Source of the DNA: Hyphomonas polymorpha PS728 | GTDB lineage: Bacteria; Pseudomonadota; Alphaproteobacteria; Caulobacterales; Hyphomonadaceae | NCBI RefSeq assembly: GCF_000685315.1 | Contig: NZ_ARYM01000019.1 | Location: 1 to 64,000 of the forward strand | Direction: 5' to 3' | DNA: 64,000 nt | In this document: positions 28,631 through 36,808 of the stretch, one piece after another | Layout: every line of letters begins with the position of its first letter | Position numbering within the stretch: position 1 is the first letter of the stretch | Notes under the pieces: model-generated | Seen by the model: only the letters and a program-made list of their open reading frames with translations | Told to the model about the DNA's origin: nothing | Databases searched by the model: none | Translations under genes and position numbers: made by a program

Positions 28631-29799
28631 CCCAGGTTTTTGCCCCGTTCGGCCCGCATTTCGGTTTCGGTCTTTATGTCCATTGGCCCTATTGCGCGCG
28701 CATCTGCCCGTATTGCGATTTCAATGTCTATGCCGCCAAGGACCGGGTGACTGAGCCGCTGGTGTCGGCCATCGCCGGCGACATTCGCGCCCATCGCCGC
28801 AAGGTGCCCGAGCACGGGGCGCTCGATACGGTGTATTTCGGCGGCGGCACACCCGCGCTGCTGCGGCCTGAGCAGGTGGCCGAAATTCTGAAAGCGGCGT
28901 CCGACACGTTCGGCATCAAGGAAGGCGCCGAGATAACGCTCGAGGCCAACCCCAACGATGTTCTGAGGGCGGATCTTCCGGGGCTGCGCCGGGCGGGCGT
29001 GACGCGCCTGTCGATCGGCGTGCAGTCGATGCGGGATGCTGCGCTGGCTTTCCTCGGCCGCGATCATGATGCCGAGGCGGGCGCCGAAGCGGTGAAGCGG
29101 GCGCTGAAAGTGTTCGAGTCCGTTTCCATGGATCTCATCTATGCGCGCCCTGGCCAGTCGCCCGCCAACTGGGAGGCAGAACTTGCCGATGCGCTGGCGC
29201 TAGGCGCGCCGCACCTGTCGCTCTATGAACTGACTTTCGAGCCCGCAACGGCCTTCGGAAAAGCGGCCGCCCGCGGAGATATTGTTCCGATGCCGGATGA
29301 TGCGCAGGCAGACCTTTATGAACTTACCCAGCAGATGACGCTCCGGGCTGGGATGCCGGCCTATGAAGTGTCAAATCACGCCGCTTCGCCCGCCCACCAG
29401 TCGCGCCACAATCTGGTTTACTGGCGGGGCGGGGACTGGATCGGGGTTGGCCCGGGCGCACATGGCCGTCTCTCGGTCAGCGGCAACCGCTATGCCACCG
29501 AGGCTGAGCGGCGCCCGGAAGCCTATATAGCCGGCGTGCAGATGCTGCAGGAAGGCTGGGCGGATGCGGGCAAGCTTCCTCCGCTCGACATTGCGCGCGA
29601 GTTGCTGGCCATGGGCCTGCGGGCGGCAGAGGGGGTGGATCTGCGGCGGGTGGAGCTCGTTTCTGGCAAGCAGGTGCCCCGCGACAAGCTGGCGGTGTTT
29701 GCCGAACAAGGCTGGGTAAAAATGCAGGGGTCGGAGCTTTCCCTCACCGAGAGCGGCCGGCTGCTGGCGGACGCTCTGACGGCGCAGCTCGCGCCCTGA
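28627..29799 (+). CDS. hemW: HemW radical-SAM heme chaperone
   Basis: The product has 390 residues. The radical-SAM motif is [12 protein letters not shown] (C-x3-C-x2-C, about residues 21-32), and [21 protein letters not shown] and the C-terminal HemW domain follow. HemW, earlier called HemN-like, binds heme and delivers it to respiratory enzymes in bacteria. The distinguishing feature from true oxygen-independent HemN, a Cys right after the triad, is absent (CDFN rather than CxC), which supports HemW. It is coupled to rdgB and convergent with xerC, with 8 bases between stop codons. Confidence 0.93.
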   Translation: MTQVFAPFGPHFGFGLYVHWPYCARICPYCDFNVYAAKDRVTEPLVSAIAGDIRAHRRKVPEHGALDTVYFGGGTPALLRPEQVAEILKAASDTFGIKEGAEITLEANPNDVLRADLPGLRRAGVTRLSIGVQSMRDAALAFLGRDHDAEAGAEAVKRALKVFESVSMDLIYARPGQSPANWEAELADALALGAPHLSLYELTFEPATAFGKAAARGDIVPMPDDAQADLYELTQQMTLRAGMPAYEVSNHAASPAHQSRHNLVYWRGGDWIGVGPGAHGRLSVSGNRYATEAERRPEAYIAGVQMLQEGWADAGKLPPLDIARELLAMGLRAAEGVDLRRVELVSGKQVPRDKLAVFAEQGWVKMQGSELSLTESGRLLADALTAQLAP

Positions 29800-29807
29800 G
29801 GCGGCCC

Positions 29808-30707
29808 TCAGGCGCGCGGATGAGCGGCGGCGTGAACTTCGCGCAGGCGCGAAGAGTCGATGCCCGTATAGACCTGCGTTGTGGAGAGCGAGGCGTGGCC
29901 CAGCAGCGTCTGGATGGCGCGCAGGTCTGCCCCGTTCGCCAACAGATGGGTGGCGAAGGCGTGGCGCAGTGCGTGGGGCGTGGCCGTTTCCGGCAGACCC
30001 AGATAGGCGCGCATCCGCTGCATCAGGCCCTGGATAAGACGCGGGTTCAGCGCGCCGCCCTTTGCGCCCCGGAAGAGGGGTTTGTCCCGCGTCAGCGCCC
30101 AGGGGCAGATTTCCGCATACGAATGGATCGCTTCGCGCACTGCCGGGATCAGCGGCACGATCCGCACCTTGCCACCCTTGCCCTTGATGCGCAGGCGCTC
30201 CGGCGCCGGAAGGTCAGCGCCCGTCAGGCTGAGGGCTTCTGAGATACGAAGGCCTGCGCCGTAAAGCAGGGAGAGCACCGCGGCGTCCCGCGCGCTGATC
30301 CACGGCTCCTGATCAGGCTCGCTCTCGGCTTCGGAGATGAGATCGCGGGCCGCATCTATGGAAACCGGGCGGGGCAGGCGCTGGGGCCGGCGGGGGCCTT
30401 GCAGATAGCCCACTTCGGCATTGTTGATGCCATGGGCGCGGTCTACCCAGCGATAGAGCGCCTTGATGGAGGAGAGGATGCGCGCCACGCTCGCGTCTGA
30501 CAGCCCTTCGCGGCGGCGTTCAGCGAGGTAGGCGCGGATATCGCGCGCGCGCACATCGGCCAGCATGGCAAGCGATGGTTCTCCGCCCATATGCACGCGC
30601 AGGAAGGCGAGGAAGAAGGAAAGATCGCTGCCATAGGCCTCCACCGTCTTGGCGGCCATGCGGCGCTCACGGGTCAGATGGTCGAGGAAGGCGGGCAGAA
30701 CGTCCAT
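29808..30707 (-). CDS. xerC: Tyrosine recombinase XerC
   Basis: XerC/XerD resolve chromosome dimers at dif. The 299-residue protein has an N-terminal SAM-like domain, then the catalytic residues of tyrosine recombinases in order: Arg in GAGLRISEAL, Lys in KGKGGKVRIVPL, HALRHAFATHLL (His, Arg), the second His in LLGHASLSTTQ, and the nucleophile Tyr in TQVYTGID. Length and lack of extra domains fit XerC rather than a phage integrase, and no att-like repeats flank it. XerC is favoured over XerD on N-terminal similarity, but the call between them is not certain. Confidence 0.9.
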   Translation of the reverse strand: MDVLPAFLDHLTRERRMAAKTVEAYGSDLSFFLAFLRVHMGGEPSLAMLADVRARDIRAYLAERRREGLSDASVARILSSIKALYRWVDRAHGINNAEVGYLQGPRRPQRLPRPVSIDAARDLISEAESEPDQEPWISARDAAVLSLLYGAGLRISEALSLTGADLPAPERLRIKGKGGKVRIVPLIPAVREAIHSYAEICPWALTRDKPLFRGAKGGALNPRLIQGLMQRMRAYLGLPETATPHALRHAFATHLLANGADLRAIQTLLGHASLSTTQVYTGIDSSRLREVHAAAHPRA

Positions 30708-30752
30708 CCCGCCAGGGTGGCACGGCGCCGTTAAGGATGGCTGAAGGCGCGT

Positions 30753-31163
30753 CTAGTCCGGCCGGGCCGCGATGGCTTCGATCGTATCGATCATGCGCGG
30801 CCAGCCAGCCATTGCGCCGCCATAATAATGCGGCTGGCCCTTCCGGAAGCCGCTTTGTTCCATGCGCAGGCGCGTGCCGGTGGGCGTTGGCGTGAGGGTC
30901 CAGGTGACGGTGCTGCGCAGGCCGGTTGCGTCGTCGCCGGCATTCCAGCTGTAGGCGAGCGCGCGACCAGGTTCGATGGCCAGAACTTCGCAATCGACGG
31001 TGCCCCAATCGGCGCGCAGTTGGAACCTGTGGCCGGCGATGGGCGCGAACGCGTTCTTCATCAGCCATTCTTCGATCAGGTGGGGCGTCGTGAGCGCGCG
31101 CCAGATCTTTTCGGGCGGATGGGCAATGTCGCGTTCGATCACAATGGAGCGGGTCTCGGTCAT
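30753..31163 (-). CDS. SRPBCC/AHSA1-domain protein
   Basis: The product has 136 residues: RDIAHPPEKIWRALTTPHLIEEWLMKNAFAPIAGHRFQLRADWG is the first half of an AHSA1-type START-like domain, ending with YGGAMAGWPRMIDTIEAI. The pocket should bind an unknown hydrophobic ligand. It is the last gene of the ArsR operon that starts at 32507, and its ATG overlaps the DUF1801 gene upstream by 4 bases (31160-31163). A second ArsR/SRPBCC unit, which is more compact, lies at 4281-5086. Confidence 0.85.
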   Translation of the reverse strand: MTETRSIVIERDIAHPPEKIWRALTTPHLIEEWLMKNAFAPIAGHRFQLRADWGTVDCEVLAIEPGRALAYSWNAGDDATGLRSTVTWTLTPTPTGTRLRMEQSGFRKGQPHYYGGAMAGWPRMIDTIEAIAARPD

Positions 31164-31561
31164 TTCTTCTTTCCGGAGGCATTCAGCTCTGCGGCGGCAC
31201 GGATGAGCGCGGTGAAGGCCTTGGTGTTGAGTTTGTCGTCCTTATAAAGATCAATGGCGCGACGCGCATTGCCTTCCAGGCTGGCATTGAAGAGGCCCTG
31301 TGGATCTGGCAGCGTCGCGCCTTTGGCGAAGGTCAGCTTGACCTTGTCCTTGTAGGTTTCGCCTGTGCAGAGGATGCCGTTCTTTTCCCAGACCGGCACA
31401 CCGCGCCATTTCCATGTTTCGGTAACACCCGGCAGGGCGGCATGGATCAGCCGGCGAGCCTCGGCGAGCGCCTCTCCGCGCCAGTCTGCCAATTCGGCAA
31501 TTCGTGCGTCAATCCGTTCGGAGGCAACAGCCTGTTCGGTCTTGTCCGGGGATCTTGGCAT
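31160..31561 (-). CDS. DUF1801 protein
   Basis: The product has 133 residues: IDARIAELADWRGEALAEARRLIHAALPGVTETWKWRGVPVWEKNGILCTGETYKDKVKLTFAKGA carries the W.W.GVPVW core of DUF1801. The same fold occurs in the next upstream gene, which is much more divergent. The start is directly adjacent to the stop of that gene. No biochemical role is known for the family; it recurs with ArsR and SRPBCC genes. Confidence 0.85.
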   Translation of the reverse strand: MPRSPDKTEQAVASERIDARIAELADWRGEALAEARRLIHAALPGVTETWKWRGVPVWEKNGILCTGETYKDKVKLTFAKGATLPDPQGLFNASLEGNARRAIDLYKDDKLNTKAFTALIRAAAELNASGKKK

Positions 31562-31969
31562 TTAGAGCTTTTCTCCGGGCAAGCGGCTTGCCTGCCTCAC
31601 CCAATCTGTGAACTGATCTTCGTCGAGCTTGTTTTCGTATATGTCCAGATAGCGTACTTCGGGGTGTTTTGAGGTGCCCGTCGGTGCGGGGGCAAGCGAC
31701 GTGCCCCGGAAGAAGGTGACTTTGATGTATTTGGTGAAACAGTGATAGCTGAGGAACCAGCTGTCTTCTTCCACGCCATAGAAGGGAGAATTCCATTTCA
31801 CGGCCTTCCTGACGCCCGGCACAGCCTTTTCGATAAGCGCGTCGAGCCGTTCTCCCACGCCGCGCTTCCATTCCGGCATGGCGGCAATATAGGCCTGCAC
31901 CGGCGCATTCCCGAACCCTTTCGGGATCTGTGGATTGCCGCCGGACAGGAGAACGGCCTTGCCGCTCAT
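31562..31969 (-). CDS. DUF1801 protein
   Basis: The product has 135 residues. VQAYIAAMPEWKRGVGERLDALIEKAVPGVRKAVKWNSPFYGVEEDSWFLSYHCFTKYIKVTFFRGT contains the VKWNSPFYG DUF1801 core, and the segment FTDWVRQASRLPG ends the protein. I took ATG 31969 as start because its ATGA overlaps the stop of the membrane gene; the longer open frame reaching 32080 has no support. With the preceding DUF1801 gene it makes a tandem pair of only distantly similar proteins. Confidence 0.85.
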   Translation of the reverse strand: MSGKAVLLSGGNPQIPKGFGNAPVQAYIAAMPEWKRGVGERLDALIEKAVPGVRKAVKWNSPFYGVEEDSWFLSYHCFTKYIKVTFFRGTSLAPAPTGTSKHPEVRYLDIYENKLDEDQFTDWVRQASRLPGEKL

Positions 31970-32190
31970 TGCGGGGAAGGTTTCCGGCGGCGCCCGCCCA
32001 TCACATACGGCAGGACGAAAAGATAGAGCCCGGACAGCACCAGCAGCGCGAGCGGCGCCAGCGGGGTCAGGAAAACCCATTCCGCAGGCTGATATCCGAA
32101 ACCCTGCGCTGCGAAGAGGCCCGTGACCAGCAGTGTAAAGATTATGGACACCCAGCGGTGCCCCTGCCGTATCAGTTTGTTCCAGTTCAT
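31966..32190 (-). CDS. Small two-TM hypothetical membrane protein
   Basis: The product has 74 residues from ATG 32190. Hydrophobic segments VSIIFTLLVTGLFAAQGFG (about residues 14-32) and LTPLAPLALLVLSGLYLFVLPYVM (about 41-64) are followed by a basic end, GGRRRKPSPQ. No family recognised. It overlaps the ArsR gene by 4 bases upstream (32187-32190) and the DUF1801 gene by 4 bases downstream (31966-31969), so it is an integral part of the operon. Larger ORFs covering it run in other frames and are shadows. Confidence 0.7.
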   Translation of the reverse strand: MNWNKLIRQGHRWVSIIFTLLVTGLFAAQGFGYQPAEWVFLTPLAPLALLVLSGLYLFVLPYVMGGRRRKPSPQ

Positions 32191-32507
32191 TGGTCCATCC
32201 TGTTCAGGAGATCTTCGAGATTGTCGAAACGGTGTTCCCAGAAGGCGCGCATCTCCTGCGTCCAGTCGATGAGAGATGCCAGCGCGCCGATTTCGGGACT
32301 GTAATGCGTCTCGCGTCCCTCCTGCCGGCCGGAAACCAGGCCAGCTTGCCGCAGCACGCCGAGATGCTTGGACACTGCCGGTTGGGAAATGCCGGCGCCG
32401 GCGGTGAGCGCATGCACCGACTGTTCGCCCTCCCGGCACAGGCGCTCAAAGATCGCCCTGCGGGTAGGATCGGACAGGGCCCGGAAGATGTCGCCGTGTT
32501 CAACCAT
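32187..32507 (-). CDS. ArsR-family repressor
   Basis: The product has 106 residues: RALSDPTRRAIFERLCREGEQSVHALTAGAGISQPAVSKHLGVLRQAGLVSGRQEGRETHYSP is a classic ArsR winged helix of the SRPBCC-associated kind, followed by WTQEMRAFWEHRFDNLEDLL. There is no metal motif. It is the first gene of a five-gene operon in which every junction overlaps or abuts (ArsR, membrane protein, DUF1801, DUF1801, SRPBCC). The promoter contains inverted repeats, and the -10 lies 7 bases before the ATG, so the transcript is probably leaderless. Confidence 0.92.
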   Translation of the reverse strand: MVEHGDIFRALSDPTRRAIFERLCREGEQSVHALTAGAGISQPAVSKHLGVLRQAGLVSGRQEGRETHYSPEIGALASLIDWTQEMRAFWEHRFDNLEDLLNRMDQ

Positions 32508-32513
32508 ATCAAA

Positions 32514-32566
32514 CCCATAACCAGATGATTATGGGTCTGTCAAGAACTCATAGCCAATCAGTTATG
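32514..32566 (-). promoter_or_regulatory. ArsR operators and predicted leaderless promoter
   Basis: On the minus strand TTGACA (32543-32538), 17 bases and TTATGG (32520-32515) form the promoter, and the ATG follows after 7 bases. CCCATAA-N8-TTATGGG (32514-32535) is a perfect inverted repeat covering the -10 and spacer. A second imperfect repeat, CATA...TATG, lies at about 32550-32566 just upstream of the -35. These are good ArsR operator candidates for autoregulation of the five-gene operon. Confidence 0.65.
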
Positions 32567-33017
32567 GTTCGGTGCCTTCCCAGTCGATCACCCAGTCGAT
32601 CTCGTCTTCCTCGAATACGGTATCCTCCGAGACTGTTTGTCCGCGGACGGAATGGCCGAGTTCGTGGATGCGCTCTCGGTCGCCGCAGACAAGGTGGTGC
32701 CAGGCGGGCAGGGGCTTGCCCTCCTGGATCAACCGGTAGGCGCAGGTGCGCGGCAGCCAGTCCACCTGCTCGACAACCACGGGCGTGAGCTGCACACAGT
32801 CGGGAACATGCTGCCTGCGATTGGCGTAATCCGAACACTGGCAGGTGCTGCCATCCAGCAGCTTGCAGTGCAGGCGTGTATAGGCGAGCGCCCCGGTGTC
32901 TTCATCCTCCAGCTTGACGACACAGCATTTGCCGCAGCCATCGCACAGGCTTTCCCATTCCTCCGGGGTCATTTCCTCCAGGGTCTTGGTTTTCCAGAAG
33001 GGTTTGGGCCTTGGCAT
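32562..33017 (-). CDS. YcgN-family (UPF0260) Cys-cluster protein
   Basis: The product has 151 residues. EWESLCDGCGKCCVVKLEDEDTGALAYTRLHCKLLDGSTCQCSDYANR carries the Cys cluster of UPF0260/YcgN, here C-x2-C-x2-CC plus later Cys, which probably binds iron or zinc. DCVQLTP and LPRTCAYRLI are also conserved. No biochemical role is established. It is the last gene of an operon with two GNAT genes and a small membrane gene; its start is 4 bases after the GNAT stop. Confidence 0.9.
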   Translation of the reverse strand: MPRPKPFWKTKTLEEMTPEEWESLCDGCGKCCVVKLEDEDTGALAYTRLHCKLLDGSTCQCSDYANRRQHVPDCVQLTPVVVEQVDWLPRTCAYRLIQEGKPLPAWHHLVCGDRERIHELGHSVRGQTVSEDTVFEEDEIDWVIDWEGTEP

Positions 33018-33021
33018 CCCG

Positions 33022-33300
33022 TCAGGCTTTCAGGGCCGCCCAATCGGGCGTCTTGTCGATCACGCCGCTGGCATACCAGCAGGCTGAGGTGACGTGTTCG
33101 CCGCTGGCCTTGATGTCGTTCATGATGGCGGTGACGAGCTTCTTGCCCAGGCCGCGTCCGCCGATGGCATCCGGCACGATGGTGTGGGTGATGTGGCGCA
33201 CGCCCGGCTGGCGGCGCTCATAGGTGAGGTAGGCTTCCACGCCGTCAACGATCAGGCTGTAGCGCTGGCGCGCCGCGTCATGGGTGATGTCTTGGCTCAT
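33022..33300 (-). CDS. Small YidJ-like GNAT acetyltransferase
   Basis: The product has 92 residues. DAIGGRGLGKKLVTAIMNDIKASG is the acetyl-CoA loop (GRGLGK) and helix of a minimal GNAT fold like YidJ/NATD1, which keeps a Cys in the C-terminal part (SACWYASG). Substrate is unknown. A similar protein lies upstream at 33570-33857, so the two look like a tandem duplicated pair separated by a membrane gene. Its ATG overlaps that membrane gene by 4 bases. Confidence 0.85.
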   Translation of the reverse strand: MSQDITHDAARQRYSLIVDGVEAYLTYERRQPGVRHITHTIVPDAIGGRGLGKKLVTAIMNDIKASGEHVTSACWYASGVIDKTPDWAALKA

Positions 33301-33542
33301 GCGAAAATATCCGTCTGTTTGCTGGTAAGCTGTTTACGGATCCAGCCGGGCAGGAGGAAGAAGGCAATGCCAGTCAGCCAGACGGGCGTAATCACCAGCC
33401 CCGCCCCAAGGAAGGCGCCCACGATATAAGCGCCGCCCGCCTCCGAGCCTGCCTCCGCCGTGACCCCGATGACGGCGGCCACAGCAAAACCGATGCCGGC
33501 GAGAATCCAGATCACGCCCAGTATCCTCAACAGGATGCCCAT
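33297..33542 (-). CDS. Small two-TM hypothetical membrane protein
   Basis: The product has 81 residues: segments LLRILGVIWILAGIGFAVAAVIGV (about 4-27) and GGAYIVGAFLGAGLVITPVWLTGIAFFLL (about 36-64), then a basic tail. The central linker is short and acidic. I do not recognise the family. It sits between two GNAT genes, 27 bases after the first and overlapping the second by 4 bases, so it belongs to the same transcription unit. Confidence 0.65.
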   Translation of the reverse strand: MGILLRILGVIWILAGIGFAVAAVIGVTAEAGSEAGGAYIVGAFLGAGLVITPVWLTGIAFFLLPGWIRKQLTSKQTDIFA

Positions 33543-33569
33543 CGTCCCGCCTCCCTCAATCCGGCGTGT

Positions 33570-33857
33570 TTAGGCCAGCACATCCTGCCATTCGGGGTGT
33601 TTCCCGATCTGCGCCTTGGCAAAGGGGCAGAGGGGAATGATCTTGATGCCGGCCGCGCGGGCGTCCTCCACTGCGCGCTGCACCATTGCCTGGCCAGCGC
33701 CCTTGCCCCGCAGCGCGTCGGGAACGCCGGTATGGTCAATGATCAGGCGTGTCGCGCCAGCCTTGGAATAGGTCATCTCGGCGGTATGGCCATCGATGGT
33801 GACGAGATAGCGCCCGCCGGTTGGGCCGTCCTCGCGTTTGACGTCCAGGTCGCTCAT
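33570..33857 (-). CDS. Small YidJ-like GNAT acetyltransferase
   Basis: The product has 95 residues from ATG 33857: AEMTYSKAGATRLIIDHTGVPDALRGKGAGQAMVQRAVEDARAAGIKIIPLCPFAKAQIGKHPEWQDVL, with the CoA loop RGKGAG and the ending PFA..IG.HPEW typical of the YidJ/GTNAT group. The more diverged paralogue follows at 33022-33300. It heads the operon and is divergent from mnmC, with about 100 bases between the two starts. The longer open frame reaching 34073 is not supported. Confidence 0.88.
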   Translation of the reverse strand: MSDLDVKREDGPTGGRYLVTIDGHTAEMTYSKAGATRLIIDHTGVPDALRGKGAGQAMVQRAVEDARAAGIKIIPLCPFAKAQIGKHPEWQDVLA

Positions 33858-33961
33858 GCCGGGGCTCCTTTGCTGGCTTTGGCCGAAGGTGGTGCAGGCG
33901 CGGCAAAAGCGCAATGCCCGGCCCCGTTTCCATTTCCGGCGCGGCGGGCTAGGGCAGGGGC

Positions 33962-35773
33962 ATGACGCGGCTGCTGACCCATCCGGAGATCGAGTGGCGG
34001 GAGGATGGGACCCCCGTCGCCACGGCGTTCGGAGATGTCTATTTCTCGGTGGAGGACGGCCTTTCGGAGACACGCGCAGTGTTCCTGAGGGGCTGCGGTC
34101 TGCCCGGCGCCTGGGCGGGGCGGCGCCAGTTCACGGTGGCCGAAACCGGCTTTGGCACCGGCCTCAATTTCCTCGCCCTCTGGCAGCTCTGGCGCGAGCA
34201 TCGCCCGCACCCGCAGGCACGGCTCAGCTTTGTCAGCTTTGAAGCTTTCCCGTTGAAAGCCGAAGACGCAGCGCGGGCGTTTGAAACCTGGCCGGAACTT
34301 CGCCCCCAGGCAGATCAGTTGCTGGCGCGCTGGCCGGGGCCGGTTCGGGGCGTGCGCCATCTCCTCTTCGAGGAAGACGGCATCGACCTCATCCTGCATC
34401 TGGGCGAGATCGCGCAGATGCTGCCGGCCAGCCGCTTTCAGGCGGATGCCTGGTTCCTCGATGGGTTCAGCCCGGCAAAGAATTCCGGCATGTGGGCCGA
34501 GGAGATTTTTCCGCTGATCGCGGCGCGCTCGGCGCCGGGCGCGCGGGCCGCGACGTTTACCGTGGCGGGGGATGTGCGGCGCGGGCTCGCGGCGGCGGGG
34601 TTTGAGGTGCAGAAGGCCGAGGGCCACGGCCGCAAGCGTCAGCGGCTGGAAGCGTTCTATCCGGGCGAAGCGGCCGTGCCGGCTCCGCCGCGGCGGGTGG
34701 CAGTTCTGGGCGCTGGCGTTGCGGGGGCATGTGTCGCTCACCGGTTGGCACTGGCGGGTGTTGAGGCGGTTGTATTTGATCCGTCCCCGGAGGTAGCTTC
34801 AGGGGCGAGCGGTAATCCCCTCGGCCTGATGATGCCGCGCTTGGATGCGGGCGAGACGGTCGAAGCGCGCCTGTTGATTGATGCCTATCTGGCCGCGCGG
34901 GATTTCTATCGCGGCCGCCCCGGCGCCGCGCTGACCGATGTGCGCCAGCCGCCACGCAACGAGACCGAGGTGAAGCGGTTTGAGAAACTGCTGGCCGACC
35001 GGCCCTTTCCGTTGGAAGACCTTGAGGCCATTGCCGGGGGCGGCTTGCTGCACAAGCGCGCGGTGATCCTCCGTCCAGGGCAGATCGTCCGGTCGCTGCT
35101 GGAGGGGGTCGAATTACGCCTGGGCGCCTCGCCAGAGGTAGACCTTGCTGCGCGCCGCGTGAATGGCGAGGCGTTTGACGCCATTGTGATCGCCAGCGGT
35201 ATGGCGCTGCGCACGTTGCTGCCGGGCATCGAACTGACCGGGCGGCAGGGCCAGGTGGAACATCTGACGGGCGCCGTTGAGGCTCCGCCTTCGGCAATTG
35301 CTTCGGGCACATACTGTATCGCGCTCGGGCAGGAGCGTCTCTGGGGCGCAACGTTCGAGCCGGCCGGAGAAGACGGCAGCGCCGCCATCAGCGAGGCCGC
35401 GCGGGCGGAAAACCTGGAAGGGATAAAATCTCTTTCCCCCTGGTGGGTGCATGAAGCGCAGAGGGGCGGGGCCGTGTCGCGCGCATCTGTACGGGCGACC
35501 ACGCCAGACCGGCTGCCGCTGATTGGCCCGGCGCCGGATACCGAAGTGATCTCAGCGCTCTGGGCGCGCGGGACGGAGCCGGAAGCCTGGCCGGTTTTAC
35601 CGGGTATCCATGTAGTGGGGGGATTTGGCAGCCGGGGCTTTACCTGGGCGCCCTGGGCCGCGGGAATTGTGGTCTCGGCGCTCTGCGGAGGCCCGGCGCC
35701 GGCGGATATGCCTTCTCTCAGGGCGGTCAACCCATCGCGGCAGATCCTCCGGCGTCTGAAGAAGGCGCGCTGA
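33962..35773 (+). CDS. mnmC: MnmC, bifunctional tRNA mnm5s2U34 enzyme
   Basis: MnmC completes the 5-methylaminomethyl-2-thiouridine at the tRNA wobble position. The 603-residue protein has the methyltransferase half first ([36 protein letters not shown], about residues 55-185), then an FAD oxidoreductase half starting at [28 protein letters not shown] (about 243-270) with [13 protein letters not shown] and [19 protein letters not shown]. This order and length match fused MnmC. It is a single gene, divergent from the GNAT operon, and its stop is 3 bases from the convergent small membrane gene. Confidence 0.97.
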   Translation: MTRLLTHPEIEWREDGTPVATAFGDVYFSVEDGLSETRAVFLRGCGLPGAWAGRRQFTVAETGFGTGLNFLALWQLWREHRPHPQARLSFVSFEAFPLKAEDAARAFETWPELRPQADQLLARWPGPVRGVRHLLFEEDGIDLILHLGEIAQMLPASRFQADAWFLDGFSPAKNSGMWAEEIFPLIAARSAPGARAATFTVAGDVRRGLAAAGFEVQKAEGHGRKRQRLEAFYPGEAAVPAPPRRVAVLGAGVAGACVAHRLALAGVEAVVFDPSPEVASGASGNPLGLMMPRLDAGETVEARLLIDAYLAARDFYRGRPGAALTDVRQPPRNETEVKRFEKLLADRPFPLEDLEAIAGGGLLHKRAVILRPGQIVRSLLEGVELRLGASPEVDLAARRVNGEAFDAIVIASGMALRTLLPGIELTGRQGQVEHLTGAVEAPPSAIASGTYCIALGQERLWGATFEPAGEDGSAAISEAARAENLEGIKSLSPWWVHEAQRGGAVSRASVRATTPDRLPLIGPAPDTEVISALWARGTEPEAWPVLPGIHVVGGFGSRGFTWAPWAAGIVVSALCGGPAPADMPSLRAVNPSRQILRRLKKAR

Positions 35774-35776
35774 GCC

Positions 35777-35962
35777 TCAGGGCGCCTGGACGAAGAAGAC
35801 CCGGACGCCGCCATTCTCGTGGCGTTCGAGGTTCACCGAGAGGCCTGCCACTTCCAGTGACATGTTGCCCGCGATGGAGCTGAGGATGACGGTGGCCGCC
35901 AGGATTGCGACGGCCAGTCCGCCGAGTAGCCAGTTGTTATGCACGAGATGCCCCTGTTTCAT
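35777..35962 (-). CDS. 61-aa membrane protein at the end of the psp operon
   Basis: The product has 61 residues from ATG 35962. One membrane segment, NWLLGGLAVAILAATVILSSIAG (about 10-32), is followed by a beta-like tail (MSLEVAGLSVNLERHENGGVRVFFVQAP). I do not recognise it. It lies 47 bases after pspC on the same strand with no promoter in between, so it may be the last gene of the psp operon. The stop is nearly convergent with mnmC. Confidence 0.6.
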   Translation of the reverse strand: MKQGHLVHNNWLLGGLAVAILAATVILSSIAGNMSLEVAGLSVNLERHENGGVRVFFVQAP

Positions 35963-36009
35963 TGATCCGGTCCTTAGACGGAGTAGGTGTGGGTGGGCGA
36001 CAAGCCCGG

Positions 36010-36426
36010 TCAGTTGCCTTTTTCGAGGTCGCGGAATTCCTGGCGCAGGCGCCATTCATCCGAGGTCACGGCGCGCTCGAGATTCTTGAGGCGCTCGTCG
36101 AGGTCCATGAAAGTATACTTGATGGTGCCGAAGGTTGCGCGCGGACGGTCCTGCACGCCGCGCCAGAAGGCGTCTTCATCCGGGCTCATCGAGCCATACC
36201 CGATGGGCATGCGCGGCGTGATCATCCAGACGACAACATAGGTTACGATGGCGATCGGGCCGAGGCCGAACAAGGTCAGCAGGACAAGCAGTACACGGAC
36301 GAGGATGGGTTCCCAGCCGAAGCGCTCGGCGATGCCGCCGCAGACGCCGGCAATAACCTTGTCCTGGCGGGAGCGGTAGAAGCGTTTCGGGTTCGGGGAG
36401 TGGTAGGGGTCGTAGGGGCGGGACAT
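36010..36426 (-). CDS. pspC: Phage-shock protein C
   Basis: The product has 138 residues. KRFYRSRQDKVIAGVCGGIAERFGWEPILVRVLLVLLTLFGLGPIAIVTYVVVWMITP is the PspC domain, with the conserved DK.IAGVCGGIAE motif followed by a membrane segment. The C-terminal part, TFGTIKYTFMDLDERLKNLERAV, is a predicted coil. PspC with PspB relays membrane stress to PspA/PspF. Ribosome site GGAGACAGGA. It starts 11 bases after pspB. Confidence 0.95.
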   Translation of the reverse strand: MSRPYDPYHSPNPKRFYRSRQDKVIAGVCGGIAERFGWEPILVRVLLVLLTLFGLGPIAIVTYVVVWMITPRMPIGYGSMSPDEDAFWRGVQDRPRATFGTIKYTFMDLDERLKNLERAVTSDEWRLRQEFRDLEKGN

Positions 36427-36437
36427 TTCCTGTCTCC

Positions 36438-36695
36438 TTATTCGTCAAAGGTGGTGCGGCGGGGGCGCGGAGGTGGGCGAGGGCTTTCTGCGTTGCGGGC
36501 TTCGAGCAGGGATTCCAGGGTCTCGATGCGGCGCTCCATTGCCTTGGCGGAGCGCCAGAGATCCTCGAGCATGCGCTCATCGTCCGGCTGCAGGGTCTTC
36601 TGGCGCCGCCAGAGCGTGATGTAGTGAAACACCATGCCCGGCAGCACCACAAAGATGGCGATGATGGCAAACAGAGGGATGAGGCTCTCGTTCAT
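36438..36695 (-). CDS. pspB: Phage-shock protein B
   Basis: The product has 85 residues with an N-terminal membrane anchor, LIPLFAIIAIFVVLPGMVFHYITLW, and a cytosolic coil DDERMLEDLWRSAKAMERRIETLESLLEAR, the arrangement of PspB. PspB and PspC are the inner-membrane sensors that bind PspA under stress. The C-terminal tail (PRPPPRPRRTTFDE) is Pro/Arg-rich and somewhat longer than usual. Starts 2 bases after the stop of the 35-residue ORF. Confidence 0.95.
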   Translation of the reverse strand: MNESLIPLFAIIAIFVVLPGMVFHYITLWRRQKTLQPDDERMLEDLWRSAKAMERRIETLESLLEARNAESPRPPPRPRRTTFDE

Positions 36696-36697
36696 GA

Positions 36698-36805
36698 CTA
36701 TTCATCGCCCCCGGCGGCGGCGCGTTCCTCACGCGCTTGGGCGATCAGGCCCGGCGTGCAGATGACGGCCAGGAAGCCAAAGAGGCAGACCAGTGAAAAG
36801 ACCAT
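36698..36805 (-). CDS. 35-aa membrane ORF between pspA and pspB
   Basis: A 35-residue ORF: MVFSLVCLFGFLAVICTPGLIAQAREERAAAGGDE. Residues about 3-22 form one membrane segment with two Cys, and the remainder is a charged tail. The ATG (36805) comes 3 bases after the pspA stop and the TAG stop is 2 bases before the pspB ATG, so it fits exactly into the operon. Additional tiny membrane genes are known in psp operons (for example pspD in enterobacteria), but I do not recognise this sequence. Confidence 0.65.
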   Translation of the reverse strand: MVFSLVCLFGFLAVICTPGLIAQAREERAAAGGDE

Positions 36806-36808
36806 TGA

